From assembly GCF_046244365.1 (NCBI RefSeq), contig NZ_CP176395.1, positions 1,860,001-1,924,000 on the forward strand: 64,000 nucleotides of DNA, written 5' to 3'. The translations under genes and the position numbers were made by a program. The DNA is from Paenibacillus_V sp046244365. GTDB lineage: Bacteria > Bacillota > Bacilli > Paenibacillales > NBRC-103111. Under the pieces are notes generated by a model. The model made no database searches. It was not told the origin of the DNA and saw only the letters and a program-made list of their open reading frames with translations. Of this stretch, positions 8,146 through 16,863 are shown piece after piece (the first letter of the stretch is position 1; each line of letters starts with the position of its first letter).

Positions 8146-9147
8146 GTGATCGAACTCGTGACAGGAGTCAAAACATTCGGCGACTCGTACGGTTTGCCGA
8201 TCGAGCGCGACACGATCCGGCTGGCCATGCTGGGCATGGTGGACGGGAACGGGCATCCGTATTCCTGGAGCGCCATGTTCAACGGGTACGATCCGGAAGA
8301 AATGAAGCATTGTCCGTATGCGGGCATCCCTGCTTACTTGGACAAAGAGCCGAAGGAGACGCTGCGTATTCCGGGCGCCGCCGTCACGCATATTTGGACG
8401 GACGATCCGGCCGATGCGATCCGGGTATCACGGGCAGCGCTCATTCCCAACATCTTGCATCGGCCAGAGGATGCGATCGGGCAAGTGGATGCGGTCATCG
8501 TCGCGACGGATAAAGGCCACGAGCACGTCGAGCGCTGCCGTCCCTTCGTGGAAGCGGGCATCCCCGTTTTCGTCGATAAGCCGCTTGTCGACAACGAACC
8601 GGATCTGCTCATGTTCGCCGAGTGGGTACGGCAGGGGAAAGCGATTTTGTCTTCCAGCTGCATGCGCTACAGCAAGGAGTTCGCACCGTTTCGCCTGTCC
8701 ACGAACAATCTGGGGGACATCCGGTTCGCCACGATCACGACGCCGAAGACATGGGAGCGCTACGGCATTCATGCGCTAGAGGGGATGTATCCGATTTTCG
8801 GTCCCGGCTTCGTTTCCGTCCGCAATACCGGAACCTCGGAGCGGAACGTCGTGCATATGAAGCATGCTTGCGGAGCGGATATCGTGGCGGCTGCCCATGA
8901 CAGCATGTACGGAGGCTTCGGCCTGCTGCAGCTGGTCGGTACGGCGGGGCACGCCTTCGTTCCTTTCCAAGACACCTTCTATTCGTTCAAAGCGCAGCTG
9001 CAAGCGTTTATCGATTACTTGCGGACGGGGGAGCGGCCGTTTCCCTTTGAGGAAATCGTTGAGCTGATGAAATTGGTCATTGCCGGCATACGCAGCCGGG
9101 AAGAGGATGGCCGTGAAGTGCTTTTGTCGGAGATCGCCCCGAATTGA
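8146..9147 (+). CDS. Gfo/Idh/MocA-family NAD(P)-dependent dehydrogenase
   Basis: The 333-residue protein has an N-terminal Rossmann part (about residues 22-150, IRLAMLGMVDGNG) and VDKPLV at the position of the family EKP motif. Glu is replaced by Asp in that motif. A C-terminal substrate domain follows. These enzymes oxidise or epimerise sugars, inositols or sugar acids. It is the first gene of an operon with an aldolase, two SDRs and an aldo/keto reductase. The start is uncertain: GTG at 8146 extends the frame furthest, while GTG at 8158 lies 11 bases after CGGAG. Substrate unknown. Confidence 0.82.
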   Translation: MIELVTGVKTFGDSYGLPIERDTIRLAMLGMVDGNGHPYSWSAMFNGYDPEEMKHCPYAGIPAYLDKEPKETLRIPGAAVTHIWTDDPADAIRVSRAALIPNILHRPEDAIGQVDAVIVATDKGHEHVERCRPFVEAGIPVFVDKPLVDNEPDLLMFAEWVRQGKAILSSSCMRYSKEFAPFRLSTNNLGDIRFATITTPKTWERYGIHALEGMYPIFGPGFVSVRNTGTSERNVVHMKHACGADIVAAAHDSMYGGFGLLQLVGTAGHAFVPFQDTFYSFKAQLQAFIDYLRTGERPFPFEEIVELMKLVIAGIRSREEDGREVLLSEIAPN

Positions 9148-9236
9148 CGGGAGTCGGAGTCCGGACGAAAACAATCGACAGGCCGGAAAATGGTGGGAGT
9201 GCCCGTATGCGGGAGAGAGATGGAGGAGGATGAGCG

Positions 9237-10076
9237 ATGACGGGAATGACATATGCGATGCGCCCGAGCCGGGTGCTGCAAAAGCTTAGAGCAGGGGAAG
9301 TCGCCTACTGCACGAAACTGAATTTAGCGGACGCGCGCGCAGCGGAAATCGCTGCGATGAGCGGGTTCGATTGCATTTGGACGGATATGGAGCATGTGGC
9401 GAACGATTGGTCGGTCATCGAGAAGCAGATTCTTGCGGCCAAGGCGCATGGCGTGGATACGATCGTTAGGGTGGCGCGCGGAAGTTATAGCGACTATATA
9501 CGTCCGCTTGAGCTGGACGCGTCGGGGATCATGGTGCCCCATATCATGAGCGCGGCCGATGCCAAAGCCGTGATCCGCAGCACGAAGTTTCACCCGCTGG
9601 GCCTTAGGCCCGTGGACGGCGGAAACGCCGACGGCGCTTACTGCAACGTAGAATTCGCGGATTATTTGCAGCAGGCGAACGAGCAGCGCTTCAATATTTT
9701 GCAGATCGAGGACGTAGAGCCGGTGGAGGAACTGGAAGAAATCATTTCGCTTCCGGGTCTCGACATGATCTTCTTCGGCCCCGGCGATTTCAGCCAGTCG
9801 ATCGGCGCTCCCGGGCAGATGGATCACCCGCTGCTGCTCGAGACGCGCAAACGGATCGCCGAGCTCGCCGTCAAGCACGGGAAATTCGCCGGCACGGTCG
9901 GCTCGACGGGCAACGCCGAGGCGCTTGTCGAGATGGGCTACCGGTTCATCAGCGTCGGAGCGGACGTCATTTCCCTGACGCAATATTACCGGAATATCGT
10001 CGGAGAGCTGCGCAAGCAGGATGTCGGACGGATTACAAGCGTATACTCGGACAAAGCGACGGAGGTTTCGCCATGA
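9237..10076 (+). CDS. HpcH/HpaI-family 2-keto-3-deoxy-acid aldolase
   Basis: A metal-dependent class II aldolase of 279 residues that splits a 2-keto-3-deoxy sugar acid or related hydroxy-acid to pyruvate and an aldehyde. Family features are the N-terminal barrel strand with DCIWTDMEHV (about residues 40-50), the metal-binding Glu in ILQIEDVEP and Asp in FFGPGDFSQS. The ATG at 9237 follows GGAGGAGG; a second ATG three codons on is possible. Its stop overlaps the next start by 4 bp, so the genes are translationally coupled. With the neighbouring dehydrogenases this suggests oxidative breakdown of a sugar acid. Confidence 0.88.
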   Translation: MTGMTYAMRPSRVLQKLRAGEVAYCTKLNLADARAAEIAAMSGFDCIWTDMEHVANDWSVIEKQILAAKAHGVDTIVRVARGSYSDYIRPLELDASGIMVPHIMSAADAKAVIRSTKFHPLGLRPVDGGNADGAYCNVEFADYLQQANEQRFNILQIEDVEPVEELEEIISLPGLDMIFFGPGDFSQSIGAPGQMDHPLLLETRKRIAELAVKHGKFAGTVGSTGNAEALVEMGYRFISVGADVISLTQYYRNIVGELRKQDVGRITSVYSDKATEVSP

Positions 10077-10855
10077 ACGTGTTGAAATCGTTTTCTCTCG
10101 AAGGCAAAGTGGCGCTCGTAACCGGCGGAGCGGGTATGTACGGGCGGCAGATCGCCCTCGCGCTCGCGCAAGCCGGAGCGGTGACGAACATGACGACTCG
10201 CGACAGCGGACGGCTGTCGGAGCTCGAGGAGGGCTTTGCCACAGAAGGCGTCAAAGTTCACGCCCACTGCCTCGACCAGGAGCAGGAGGCCTCGATCCTG
10301 GAGCTGCGGGACCGGATACTGGCGGAGCACGGCCGTATCGACATTCTCGTCAACAACGCGGTGGCCCGCACGATGGGCTCGTGGGACGATCCGCTGGAAG
10401 CGTTCGACCGGAGCATGCGGATCAATGCCTCCGGATTGTTTGCGGTCACGCGCGCCTTCGGCGATCCGATGGCGGAGCAAGGCTCGGGCTCGATCATCAA
10501 TATCGGCTCGATTCAAGGCGTCGTCGGCGCTGACGGCTCGCTTTACAAGGATATGGGCTTCCATGGCTTCGTGCCCGACTATTTCTTCCATAAGGGCGGG
10601 ATGGTCAATTTCACCCGTTTCGTGGCGAGCTACTACGGCCCGCGCAACGTGCGCTGCAACTGCCTGAGCCCAGGGGGACTCGCCTCGCACCGCACGCCGG
10701 AGACGTTTGTCGAGCGCTACAGCGAACGCACGCTGCTGGGCAGAATGGCGGGCGACAGCGATTTGATGGGCGGCATCGTCTTTTTGGCGTCCGACGCTTC
10801 CGCTTATGTGACCGGAGCGAATGTGCCGGTAGACGGCGGCTATACGGCGAAATAG
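10073..10855 (+). CDS. Short-chain dehydrogenase/reductase (SDR)
   Basis: A 260-residue classical SDR with cofactor motif TGGAGMYG (residues 17-24), structural NNAV, catalytic Ser in NIGS and the YxxxK pair in DYFFHKGG. A typical C-terminal NVPVDGGY loop follows. It oxidises or reduces an alcohol/ketone with NAD(P). The insertion before the active-site Tyr (VGADGSLYKDMGFHGFVPDY) is longer than in most SDRs and probably shapes substrate choice. It overlaps the aldolase stop (ATGA) and precedes a second SDR, so the pair may act on successive or stereo-related steps. Confidence 0.88.
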   Translation: MNVLKSFSLEGKVALVTGGAGMYGRQIALALAQAGAVTNMTTRDSGRLSELEEGFATEGVKVHAHCLDQEQEASILELRDRILAEHGRIDILVNNAVARTMGSWDDPLEAFDRSMRINASGLFAVTRAFGDPMAEQGSGSIINIGSIQGVVGADGSLYKDMGFHGFVPDYFFHKGGMVNFTRFVASYYGPRNVRCNCLSPGGLASHRTPETFVERYSERTLLGRMAGDSDLMGGIVFLASDASAYVTGANVPVDGGYTAK

Positions 10856-10885
10856 TTCGCAATAGCGACAAGGGGGAACGTGAGC

Positions 10886-11656
10886 ATGTACGAATCGTTG
10901 TTTTCGATGGAGGGCAAGACGGTTGTCATAACCGGAGGGAACGGATATTTGGGAAGCGCGCTGGCGCTGGCGCTCGCCGACTTTGGGGCGAAGGTGGTCG
11001 TGGCGGACGTAGCGGTAAAAGAGTCCGAGGACGCGCGGCTGGCATCGATCGCTTGCGACGTGTCGGACACGGAATCGATCCGCCGTCTGTTCCGCACGAC
11101 CGAGGAACGGTTTGGCGGCATCCACGTGCTGATTAACGGAGCGACGTACGGTGCGGGCTACGGACCGGACGGCAAGGTGGAGCGGATGAGCGACGAGGAT
11201 TGGCAGAAGGGACTGGACGGTGCAGCCGGTACGGTTTTCCGATGCACGAGGGAAGTGATTCCCTATATGGAAAAGAACGGCGGCGGCAGCATCGTCAACT
11301 TCGCGTCGATGTACGGGATGGTTTCGCCCGATCCGTCGATTTACGGCGACAGCGGGGCGAACAACCCGGCCAATTACGGAGCCGGCAAAGCCGCGGTCCT
11401 GCAATTTACCCGCTACTGCGCGGCTCACCTGGCTTCCAAAGGCATACGCGTCAACAGCGTGACGCCGGGTCCTTTTCCGAATCCGCAGGCGCAGCAGAAC
11501 AAACCGTTCCTGGAGCTGCTCGGCAAGAAGACGATGCTGGGCCGCCCGGGAAAGGCCGAGGAAATGATCGGGGCGGTGCTGCTGCTCGCTTCCGGCGCTT
11601 CCAGCTACATGACCGGATCGAATATCGTCGTCGACGGCGGTTGGACGGCTTGGTAA
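10886..11656 (+). CDS. Short-chain dehydrogenase/reductase (SDR)
   Basis: A second classical SDR, 256 residues, with TGGNGYLG near the N-terminus, catalytic NFASM and YGAGKAA, and the final IVVDGGWTAW. ATG 10886 is preferred over GTG 10880 because AGGGGG lies nine bases before the ATG but only three before the GTG. It is 30 bp after the previous SDR, with which it shares only moderate similarity, so it is not a recent duplicate. It probably acts in the same pathway, converting a hydroxy- or keto-sugar acid. The exact reaction is unknown. Confidence 0.88.
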   Translation: MYESLFSMEGKTVVITGGNGYLGSALALALADFGAKVVVADVAVKESEDARLASIACDVSDTESIRRLFRTTEERFGGIHVLINGATYGAGYGPDGKVERMSDEDWQKGLDGAAGTVFRCTREVIPYMEKNGGGSIVNFASMYGMVSPDPSIYGDSGANNPANYGAGKAAVLQFTRYCAAHLASKGIRVNSVTPGPFPNPQAQQNKPFLELLGKKTMLGRPGKAEEMIGAVLLLASGASSYMTGSNIVVDGGWTAW

Positions 11657-11674
11657 AGGAGGACGAAGAAGCCT

Positions 11675-12604
11675 ATGAAAAGGAACGCCGGTTCGAATCC
11701 GACCAAGCTTACGCTTGGCACGGTACAGCTCGGTTTGCAATACGGCATTCGCAACCGTAACGGCATGCCGTCGGAGGAGAGCAGCTTCGAGCTGCTCCGC
11801 GAGGCTTGGGAGGGCGGCGTAGTATCCTATGATACGGCATCGGCCTACGGGAAGTCGGAATCGCTGCTGGGAGACTTTTTCGCAAATAAAGATCCCTTGA
11901 TCGTAACGAAAATCCATCTTCATCCCGAGCCCGGCTCCAGCCGCGAGCAGATCGAACGGACGATGCGCGAGAGCATCGAAAGCTCCCTGCTGCGTCTGCG
12001 GTTATCCGCCATACCGGTATTGATGCTGCATAATACGGACGTTATGAAAGACTGGGGGGAGCAGATTACCGCGGCTTTCCGAACGATGCTCCGGGAGGGC
12101 ATCATCGGGCAGGCAGGTATTTCCGTTTCGCACAACACGCAGGAAGAGTACGGGGCCTTGTGGAAATATTTAAAGGACGAAACGTATGAAACGGTCCAGA
12201 TTCCGATGAACCTGCTGGATCACCGCCCTGTGCTTAACGGCTGTCTCGGGATGCTGAGCGAAGCCGGGAAGACGGTATATGTGCGCAGCGTCTTCTTGCA
12301 GGGGCTTTTCTATATGAAAGAGGAAGAGCTTCCCGCCGGTCTTCAGGATGCGCGCGAACCGATTGCCGCTTTGCGGGAATTGTCCGAAGCCTATGCGTTT
12401 CCGCTGGCGCAAATGGCCGTCTCGTTTATCCGCGATATGGAGGGCGTGCACAGCTTGGTTATCGGTGCCGAAACGAAGGAGCAGGTACGCGAAAATATCG
12501 CCTTGATCGGCGGACCGCCGCTGCCGGATCGGCTTAGGGCGGACATTATGACGCGCTTCCGCAGCGTTCCGGAGAAAATCATTACGCCTAACCGGTGGAA
12601 ATAG
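11675..12604 (+). CDS. Aldo/keto reductase
   Basis: A 309-residue NADPH-type aldo/keto reductase barrel. The catalytic tetrad is visible: Asp in SYDTASAYG with Tyr of the same motif, Lys in IVTKIH, and His in LMLHNTD. The cofactor end is VIGAETKEQVREN. It sits 18 bp after the SDR gene with the strong site AAAGGAGG, so it is the fifth gene of the catabolic operon. Proteins of this group reduce sugar aldehydes or act on galactose/fucose-type lactones. The substrate here is not determinable. Confidence 0.88.
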   Translation: MKRNAGSNPTKLTLGTVQLGLQYGIRNRNGMPSEESSFELLREAWEGGVVSYDTASAYGKSESLLGDFFANKDPLIVTKIHLHPEPGSSREQIERTMRESIESSLLRLRLSAIPVLMLHNTDVMKDWGEQITAAFRTMLREGIIGQAGISVSHNTQEEYGALWKYLKDETYETVQIPMNLLDHRPVLNGCLGMLSEAGKTVYVRSVFLQGLFYMKEEELPAGLQDAREPIAALRELSEAYAFPLAQMAVSFIRDMEGVHSLVIGAETKEQVRENIALIGGPPLPDRLRADIMTRFRSVPEKIITPNRWK

Positions 12605-12665
12605 GCTTTATTCGGCTGCAGGCTGGCCAGCGTTTCGGCCGATAAAAGGAAAGAGGAGGGTCCAT

Positions 12666-14966
12666 ATGCGTTTCCGCCGAGCGATAAGCCGGTTTCATGA
12701 CATGACATTGGCGAAAAAAATGTGGCTGTCCGTCGCTTTCATATCGCTGCTCACGCTGGCTACGTTTGCCGCCTTGTCGTCCACTCAGATCAAGCAGCTG
12801 ATTACGGACCGCGAAGGGAAGGTGATGGTGCAGCAGATCGAGTATTATACGAGCAGCATCAATCACTACTTCCAGAACATCCAGAAATCGGCGCAGGTGC
12901 TTCTATACAGTCCGACCATTCAGGAGCGCTTCAGCAGCAATATGTCGCAGCTGACCGGCAGCGAGCGAATACGCGCATATAACGAGATCTACGATCACCT
13001 GCACCGGATGTGGGACAATTTGTACGGCATCGATGCGGTGTACTTGATCGACCGTTATCAGAACGTGTTCAAGATCAGCGTGGAAGACGCCAATATGCCG
13101 ACGTTCCTGACGGGAGCGGAATTCGCCAAGCAAGGCTGGTACGACAGACTGGGCAAATCGGACGGCTCCTCGTATTGGTCTTTCGTCCGCTGGAACGAGT
13201 CGAAGGCTTCCATCATGATGTTTAATGCGGTGTACGACAAATCCGATTTGTCGCTGATCGGCCATCTCGTCATTTCCGTATCGCCGCAGGTGTTCGACGG
13301 CTTCCTGTCGGCTTCGAACCTCGGGGCGGGTACGAACAGCATCATCGATTCCGCGGGAATCGCCTATACGTCCGGAAGCGGGATCGGGGGAGAAGCGCCG
13401 GTCGACGTTTCCACGCTCTCGGGCGAAAAGGGCTACGCATCCACCAGGCAGCATGACGAGCCTTACATGCTCGCTTACGCGAAAAACCGGCTCACGGGCT
13501 GGACGTTCGTCCATTCCGTCCCGCAGCGAATCGTGCTGAAGGACTTGAAGGATGTCAACGGGCTGTGGCTGTTGTTTCTCATCGTCTCGATTTTGCTGAT
13601 GACGGTCGCCTCCGCCTTCCTCCTGCGAACGATCACGATGCCGCTGCGCAAAATGGTCAGACTCGTTCGCGAGGTCGAACGGGGCAGCTTGAGCGGACGC
13701 TTCAATGTCCTGCACAAAGACGAGCTCGGCAAGCTGGGCCATGCGTTCAACCACATGCTCGACAAGCTGCAGGACGGCATTCCGCTCATCCGCGAGAAAT
13801 TTATCCGTTCCTTGCTGGAGCGAAGCATGACGGAGGAGGAGCTGCGGGAGTTCGAGCGTAGGCTGGATTTTCGTTTCGAGGGCTCTTGGTATCAGGTCGT
13901 GCTGGTATACGTTCGCGATCCGTCCGATGAAAGCGCATTAAGAGGGGCGGAGGCGGCGATTCGGGATATGGAGCTGCGCTGCCGGATGATTTCGGATACG
14001 CTGGCGGCCAACCAGTTTTGCCTTATATTCAATTGCCCGGAGGACGAGACGGTCCCCTATCTCGAGCAGCTTATCGGTCATTTGCGCGGGAGCCTGAATC
14101 TGCAGCCCTATGCGTTCATCGGGCATGCCTACGACGACCCGAACCTGGTCAAGACCTCCTTCGAGGAAGCGAAAACGCAGCTCAAATACCGGATCAGCGA
14201 GCAGATGGACGCGGAGCCGGCCATTTTCTTTCCGGGCGGCGCGTTTGATCACCAATATCCCGAATCGTACGAAAACCGGCTGCTGCATTACATCGGAGAA
14301 GGCGATTTCGACATGTGCGCGAACGTCATGGAGGAGCTGATCGCCCATACCCGGACGAAGCAGATCGCCCCTCCCGTCATGAACGCCGTGCTGGCGGCGC
14401 TGCACAATCATCTGAACAAACAGCTGATCAAGTTCGGCAATCCCGGCAGTCTTCCGGATGCGGACTGGCTCGCCAAGCTGAACTTGAGCCTCTCGCTCGA
14501 ACCGTTCGAGAAGAACGGCCGCGATTTTATCGCGCTGCTTCGCGACCGGCTCGGTCCGCTTATTCAGAAGCAAGTCCGGTACAGCCCGAATATCGTCAAG
14601 GCGTTCCAACTGATCGGCGAGAAAAGTAGCGATCCCGATTTGACCGTCGATTTTGCGGCGCGAACGCTCGGACTCAACACCAACTATTTCAGCCAATTGT
14701 TCAAGAAGGAAGCGGGAGTCGGCTTTGCCGAATATGTAAGCGGTTTAAGGCTGGAGCATGCGCGGCGGCTGCTGCAGGAGACCGGTCTCAAAATCAAGGA
14801 GGTAGCCGAAAAGACCGGCTTTGCCGATCCGCATTATTTTGGCGTCTGGTTCAAGGACAACACCGGACTGTCTCCGTCCCAATTCCGGCGCGGCAGCAAT
14901 CAGCAGCAGGAATTACCCGGCTTGCCGGAGGCCGGCGGCCCCCAAACGGTGAACAAAGCGCAATAA
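12666..14966 (+). CDS. Membrane-anchored AraC-family sensor-regulator (YesS-type)
   Basis: A 766-residue one-component regulator. It has a membrane segment at about 16-36, an extracytoplasmic sensor (about 37-295, Cache-like), a second membrane segment (295-318), a HAMP-like linker, a cytoplasmic domain, and a C-terminal double HTH of AraC type (about 655-745). It likely senses an external sugar and activates the adjoining transporter. The site AGAGGAGGG precedes the ATG. It lies directly upstream of a permease pair whose promoter contains a ~50-bp element repeated before the binding-protein gene at 18791, the probable binding target. Confidence 0.88.
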   Translation: MRFRRAISRFHDMTLAKKMWLSVAFISLLTLATFAALSSTQIKQLITDREGKVMVQQIEYYTSSINHYFQNIQKSAQVLLYSPTIQERFSSNMSQLTGSERIRAYNEIYDHLHRMWDNLYGIDAVYLIDRYQNVFKISVEDANMPTFLTGAEFAKQGWYDRLGKSDGSSYWSFVRWNESKASIMMFNAVYDKSDLSLIGHLVISVSPQVFDGFLSASNLGAGTNSIIDSAGIAYTSGSGIGGEAPVDVSTLSGEKGYASTRQHDEPYMLAYAKNRLTGWTFVHSVPQRIVLKDLKDVNGLWLLFLIVSILLMTVASAFLLRTITMPLRKMVRLVREVERGSLSGRFNVLHKDELGKLGHAFNHMLDKLQDGIPLIREKFIRSLLERSMTEEELREFERRLDFRFEGSWYQVVLVYVRDPSDESALRGAEAAIRDMELRCRMISDTLAANQFCLIFNCPEDETVPYLEQLIGHLRGSLNLQPYAFIGHAYDDPNLVKTSFEEAKTQLKYRISEQMDAEPAIFFPGGAFDHQYPESYENRLLHYIGEGDFDMCANVMEELIAHTRTKQIAPPVMNAVLAALHNHLNKQLIKFGNPGSLPDADWLAKLNLSLSLEPFEKNGRDFIALLRDRLGPLIQKQVRYSPNIVKAFQLIGEKSSDPDLTVDFAARTLGLNTNYFSQLFKKEAGVGFAEYVSGLRLEHARRLLQETGLKIKEVAEKTGFADPHYFGVWFKDNTGLSPSQFRRGSNQQQELPGLPEAGGPQTVNKAQ

Positions 14967-14993
14967 TCGGGGACAGCTAATAAAATTCCCCGA

Positions 14994-15045
14994 TTCCTGA
15001 GGAATTTCACCTATTTTCCCTTCCGCCGTCTGTGGTACTTTGAGG
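14994..15045 (+). promoter_or_regulatory. Conserved promoter/operator element, copy 1
   Basis: TTCCTGAGGAATTTCACCTAT begins at 14994 and is followed by TTCnGCCGT and TACTnTGA blocks. The same blocks in the same order recur at 18667-18714 ahead of the binding protein. The core CCTGAGGAATT is partly palindromic. A shared AraC-type activator site plus promoter is the simplest reading. Confidence 0.65.
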
Positions 15046-15102
15046 GCGTGGCGAACGATCGCCGCGCTTTGCAAATTACCGCACAGAGCAGGAGGGGCAC
15101 AA

Positions 15103-15984
15103 ATGGAAAAAGCGTGGAGTCTGAAGTTCCGGCGCGAACTGAGCGGCTGGCTGTTCGTATTGCCGATGCTGCTTTTTTTTATTGCGTTTGTCGTGTATCC
15201 GATCTTTTCTTCCTTTCGGAGCAGTTTGTATGCGTTTAACTATGCCGAGTATACGTTCGCGGGTCTGGACAATTACAAGCAATTGTTCGGCGATTCGCTG
15301 TTCTGGAAAGCGGGATGGAACACGCTCGTCTTCGTTCTGTATCTCGTTCCGTCCGTTACGATCCTCGCGCTGGTGCTGGCGGCGGTCATTCATGCTTATC
15401 CGAAAAAAATGCAGACGTTTTTCAAGGCGGCCTTCTACATTCCGGGCGTCACGTCCGTCGTCAGTCTGGCGATGGTTTGGGAGTATATGTACAACAACCA
15501 GTTCGGTCTCGCGAATTACCTTCTTAAACTGGTGGGGCTGCCTCCCGTCAACTTTCTCGGGTCCGGCTATGCGTACGGCTCGCTTACGGTCATTCTGATC
15601 ACGATCACGATCGGAAGCGCGATCGTCGTGTTCAGCGCGGCGCTAAACGGCATTCCGCGCGATTTGTACGAGTCGGCATCGCTTGACGGAGCGACGGGAG
15701 TGAGCGCTTTTTTCCGGATCACGCTGCCCATGCTGAAGCCGTCCGTCCTGTATGTGGTCGTCACCTCGACGATCGGCGCATTCCAGGTGTTCGCGATTAT
15801 TTTACTCATGACGGGAGGGGGACCGGCCTATAAGACGACGACGATTCTGATGCTGATTTACCGCGAGGCTTTCATTAACATGAACTTCGGCATCGCCAAC
15901 GCCATGGGCATTCTGCTCTGTCTCCTCATCTGTCTGATCGCGTTCCTCCAGTTCAAGCTGCTGAAATCGGACATCGAATATTAA
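15103..15984 (+). CDS. Sugar ABC transporter permease (MalF/UgpA type)
   Basis: A 293-residue inner-membrane permease with six predicted segments and the ATPase-contacting EAA loop (ESASLDGATGVSAFFRITLPML, around residues 190-210). It forms the channel with the permease encoded 17 bp downstream. ATG 15103 follows AGGAGG; the frame is open 21 codons upstream without a ribosome site. The associated binding protein is most likely the one at 18791, which shares the upstream promoter element. No ATPase gene is present, as is usual for this group, which borrows a shared MsmX-type ATPase. Confidence 0.92.
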   Translation: MEKAWSLKFRRELSGWLFVLPMLLFFIAFVVYPIFSSFRSSLYAFNYAEYTFAGLDNYKQLFGDSLFWKAGWNTLVFVLYLVPSVTILALVLAAVIHAYPKKMQTFFKAAFYIPGVTSVVSLAMVWEYMYNNQFGLANYLLKLVGLPPVNFLGSGYAYGSLTVILITITIGSAIVVFSAALNGIPRDLYESASLDGATGVSAFFRITLPMLKPSVLYVVVTSTIGAFQVFAIILLMTGGGPAYKTTTILMLIYREAFINMNFGIANAMGILLCLLICLIAFLQFKLLKSDIEY

Positions 15985-16001
15985 GAGAGGAGCGGATGCG
16001 A

Positions 16002-16829
16002 ATGTTAAAAAAATGGCCCGTCGTTACGGGAAATGTTGTCATTTGGGTATGTACGCTGTTGTTTCTGTGGCCGTTCTATTGGATGCTGATCGGCTCGTTC
16101 AAGCAGTTGAAGGTTGCTTTGCAAATTCCTCCCCAGTGGATTCCGCTGCAGCCGACTCTGGAAAATTTCCGGATTCTTGTGACGGATTTCCCGTTGTTTC
16201 GCTGGCTGTATAATAGCATGTTCATCTCCGTCGTGGCGACGCTGCTCGTCATTACGGTCAGCTCGCTATCGGCCTACGCGTTCGCGAAAGTACCGTTTAG
16301 AGGCTCCAAATGGGTGTTCGGAGCCATGATCGCCTCCATGGCGATTCCGCATACGGTGCTCCTCATTCCGCTTTTTCAGATGATGAACAAGCTGGAGCTC
16401 ACCAATACGCTTTGGGGCGTGCTGCTGCCTATCGTCGGCTGGCCGTTCGGCGTTTTCCTGCTGAAGCAATTCATGCAAACGCTGCCGAGCGCGCTGATCG
16501 AAGCTGCGAAGATTGACGGCTGCAACGAATGGCAGACGTTTACGAAAGTCATGCTGCCGCTGGCGAAGCCGGGAATTGCGGTGCTGGGCATCTTCACGTT
16601 CGTCAATTCGTGGAACGATTACGTCTGGCAGATGATCATGTTAAAAGACAATATGATGTATACGCTGCCCGTAGGCGTGAAAATCGCCAGACAGGTGCAA
16701 GAGGTCGACATCAATTACGGAGTCGCGATGGCCGGCGCGTTGTGCGCTACCTTACCCGTGCTGCTCGTATTCCTCTACTTCCAGCGCTATTTCACCGAAG
16801 GAGTTACGGCAGGCGCCGTAAAAGGGTAG
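16002..16829 (+). CDS. Sugar ABC transporter permease (MalG/UgpE type)
   Basis: The second permease, 275 residues, with six membrane segments and an EAA loop (EAAKIDGCNEWQTFTKVMLPL, about residue 165-185). It pairs with the preceding permease. The ATG at 16002 is chosen because GAGGAG lies nine bases before it, while the ATG two codons upstream is only three bases from it. It is followed by nagA after 34 bp in the same operon, which points to an amino-sugar or glycan substrate. Confidence 0.92.
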   Translation: MLKKWPVVTGNVVIWVCTLLFLWPFYWMLIGSFKQLKVALQIPPQWIPLQPTLENFRILVTDFPLFRWLYNSMFISVVATLLVITVSSLSAYAFAKVPFRGSKWVFGAMIASMAIPHTVLLIPLFQMMNKLELTNTLWGVLLPIVGWPFGVFLLKQFMQTLPSALIEAAKIDGCNEWQTFTKVMLPLAKPGIAVLGIFTFVNSWNDYVWQMIMLKDNMMYTLPVGVKIARQVQEVDINYGVAMAGALCATLPVLLVFLYFQRYFTEGVTAGAVKG

Positions 16830-16863
16830 CTCTGCCGCTGCGACGATTAACGGAGGAGATACG

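Noticed and set aside
9986..11923. 645-codon open frame on the minus strand opposite the SDR genes
   Set aside because: It is a by-product of high GC in genes on the other strand; no family features, and the plus strand encodes clear SDRs.
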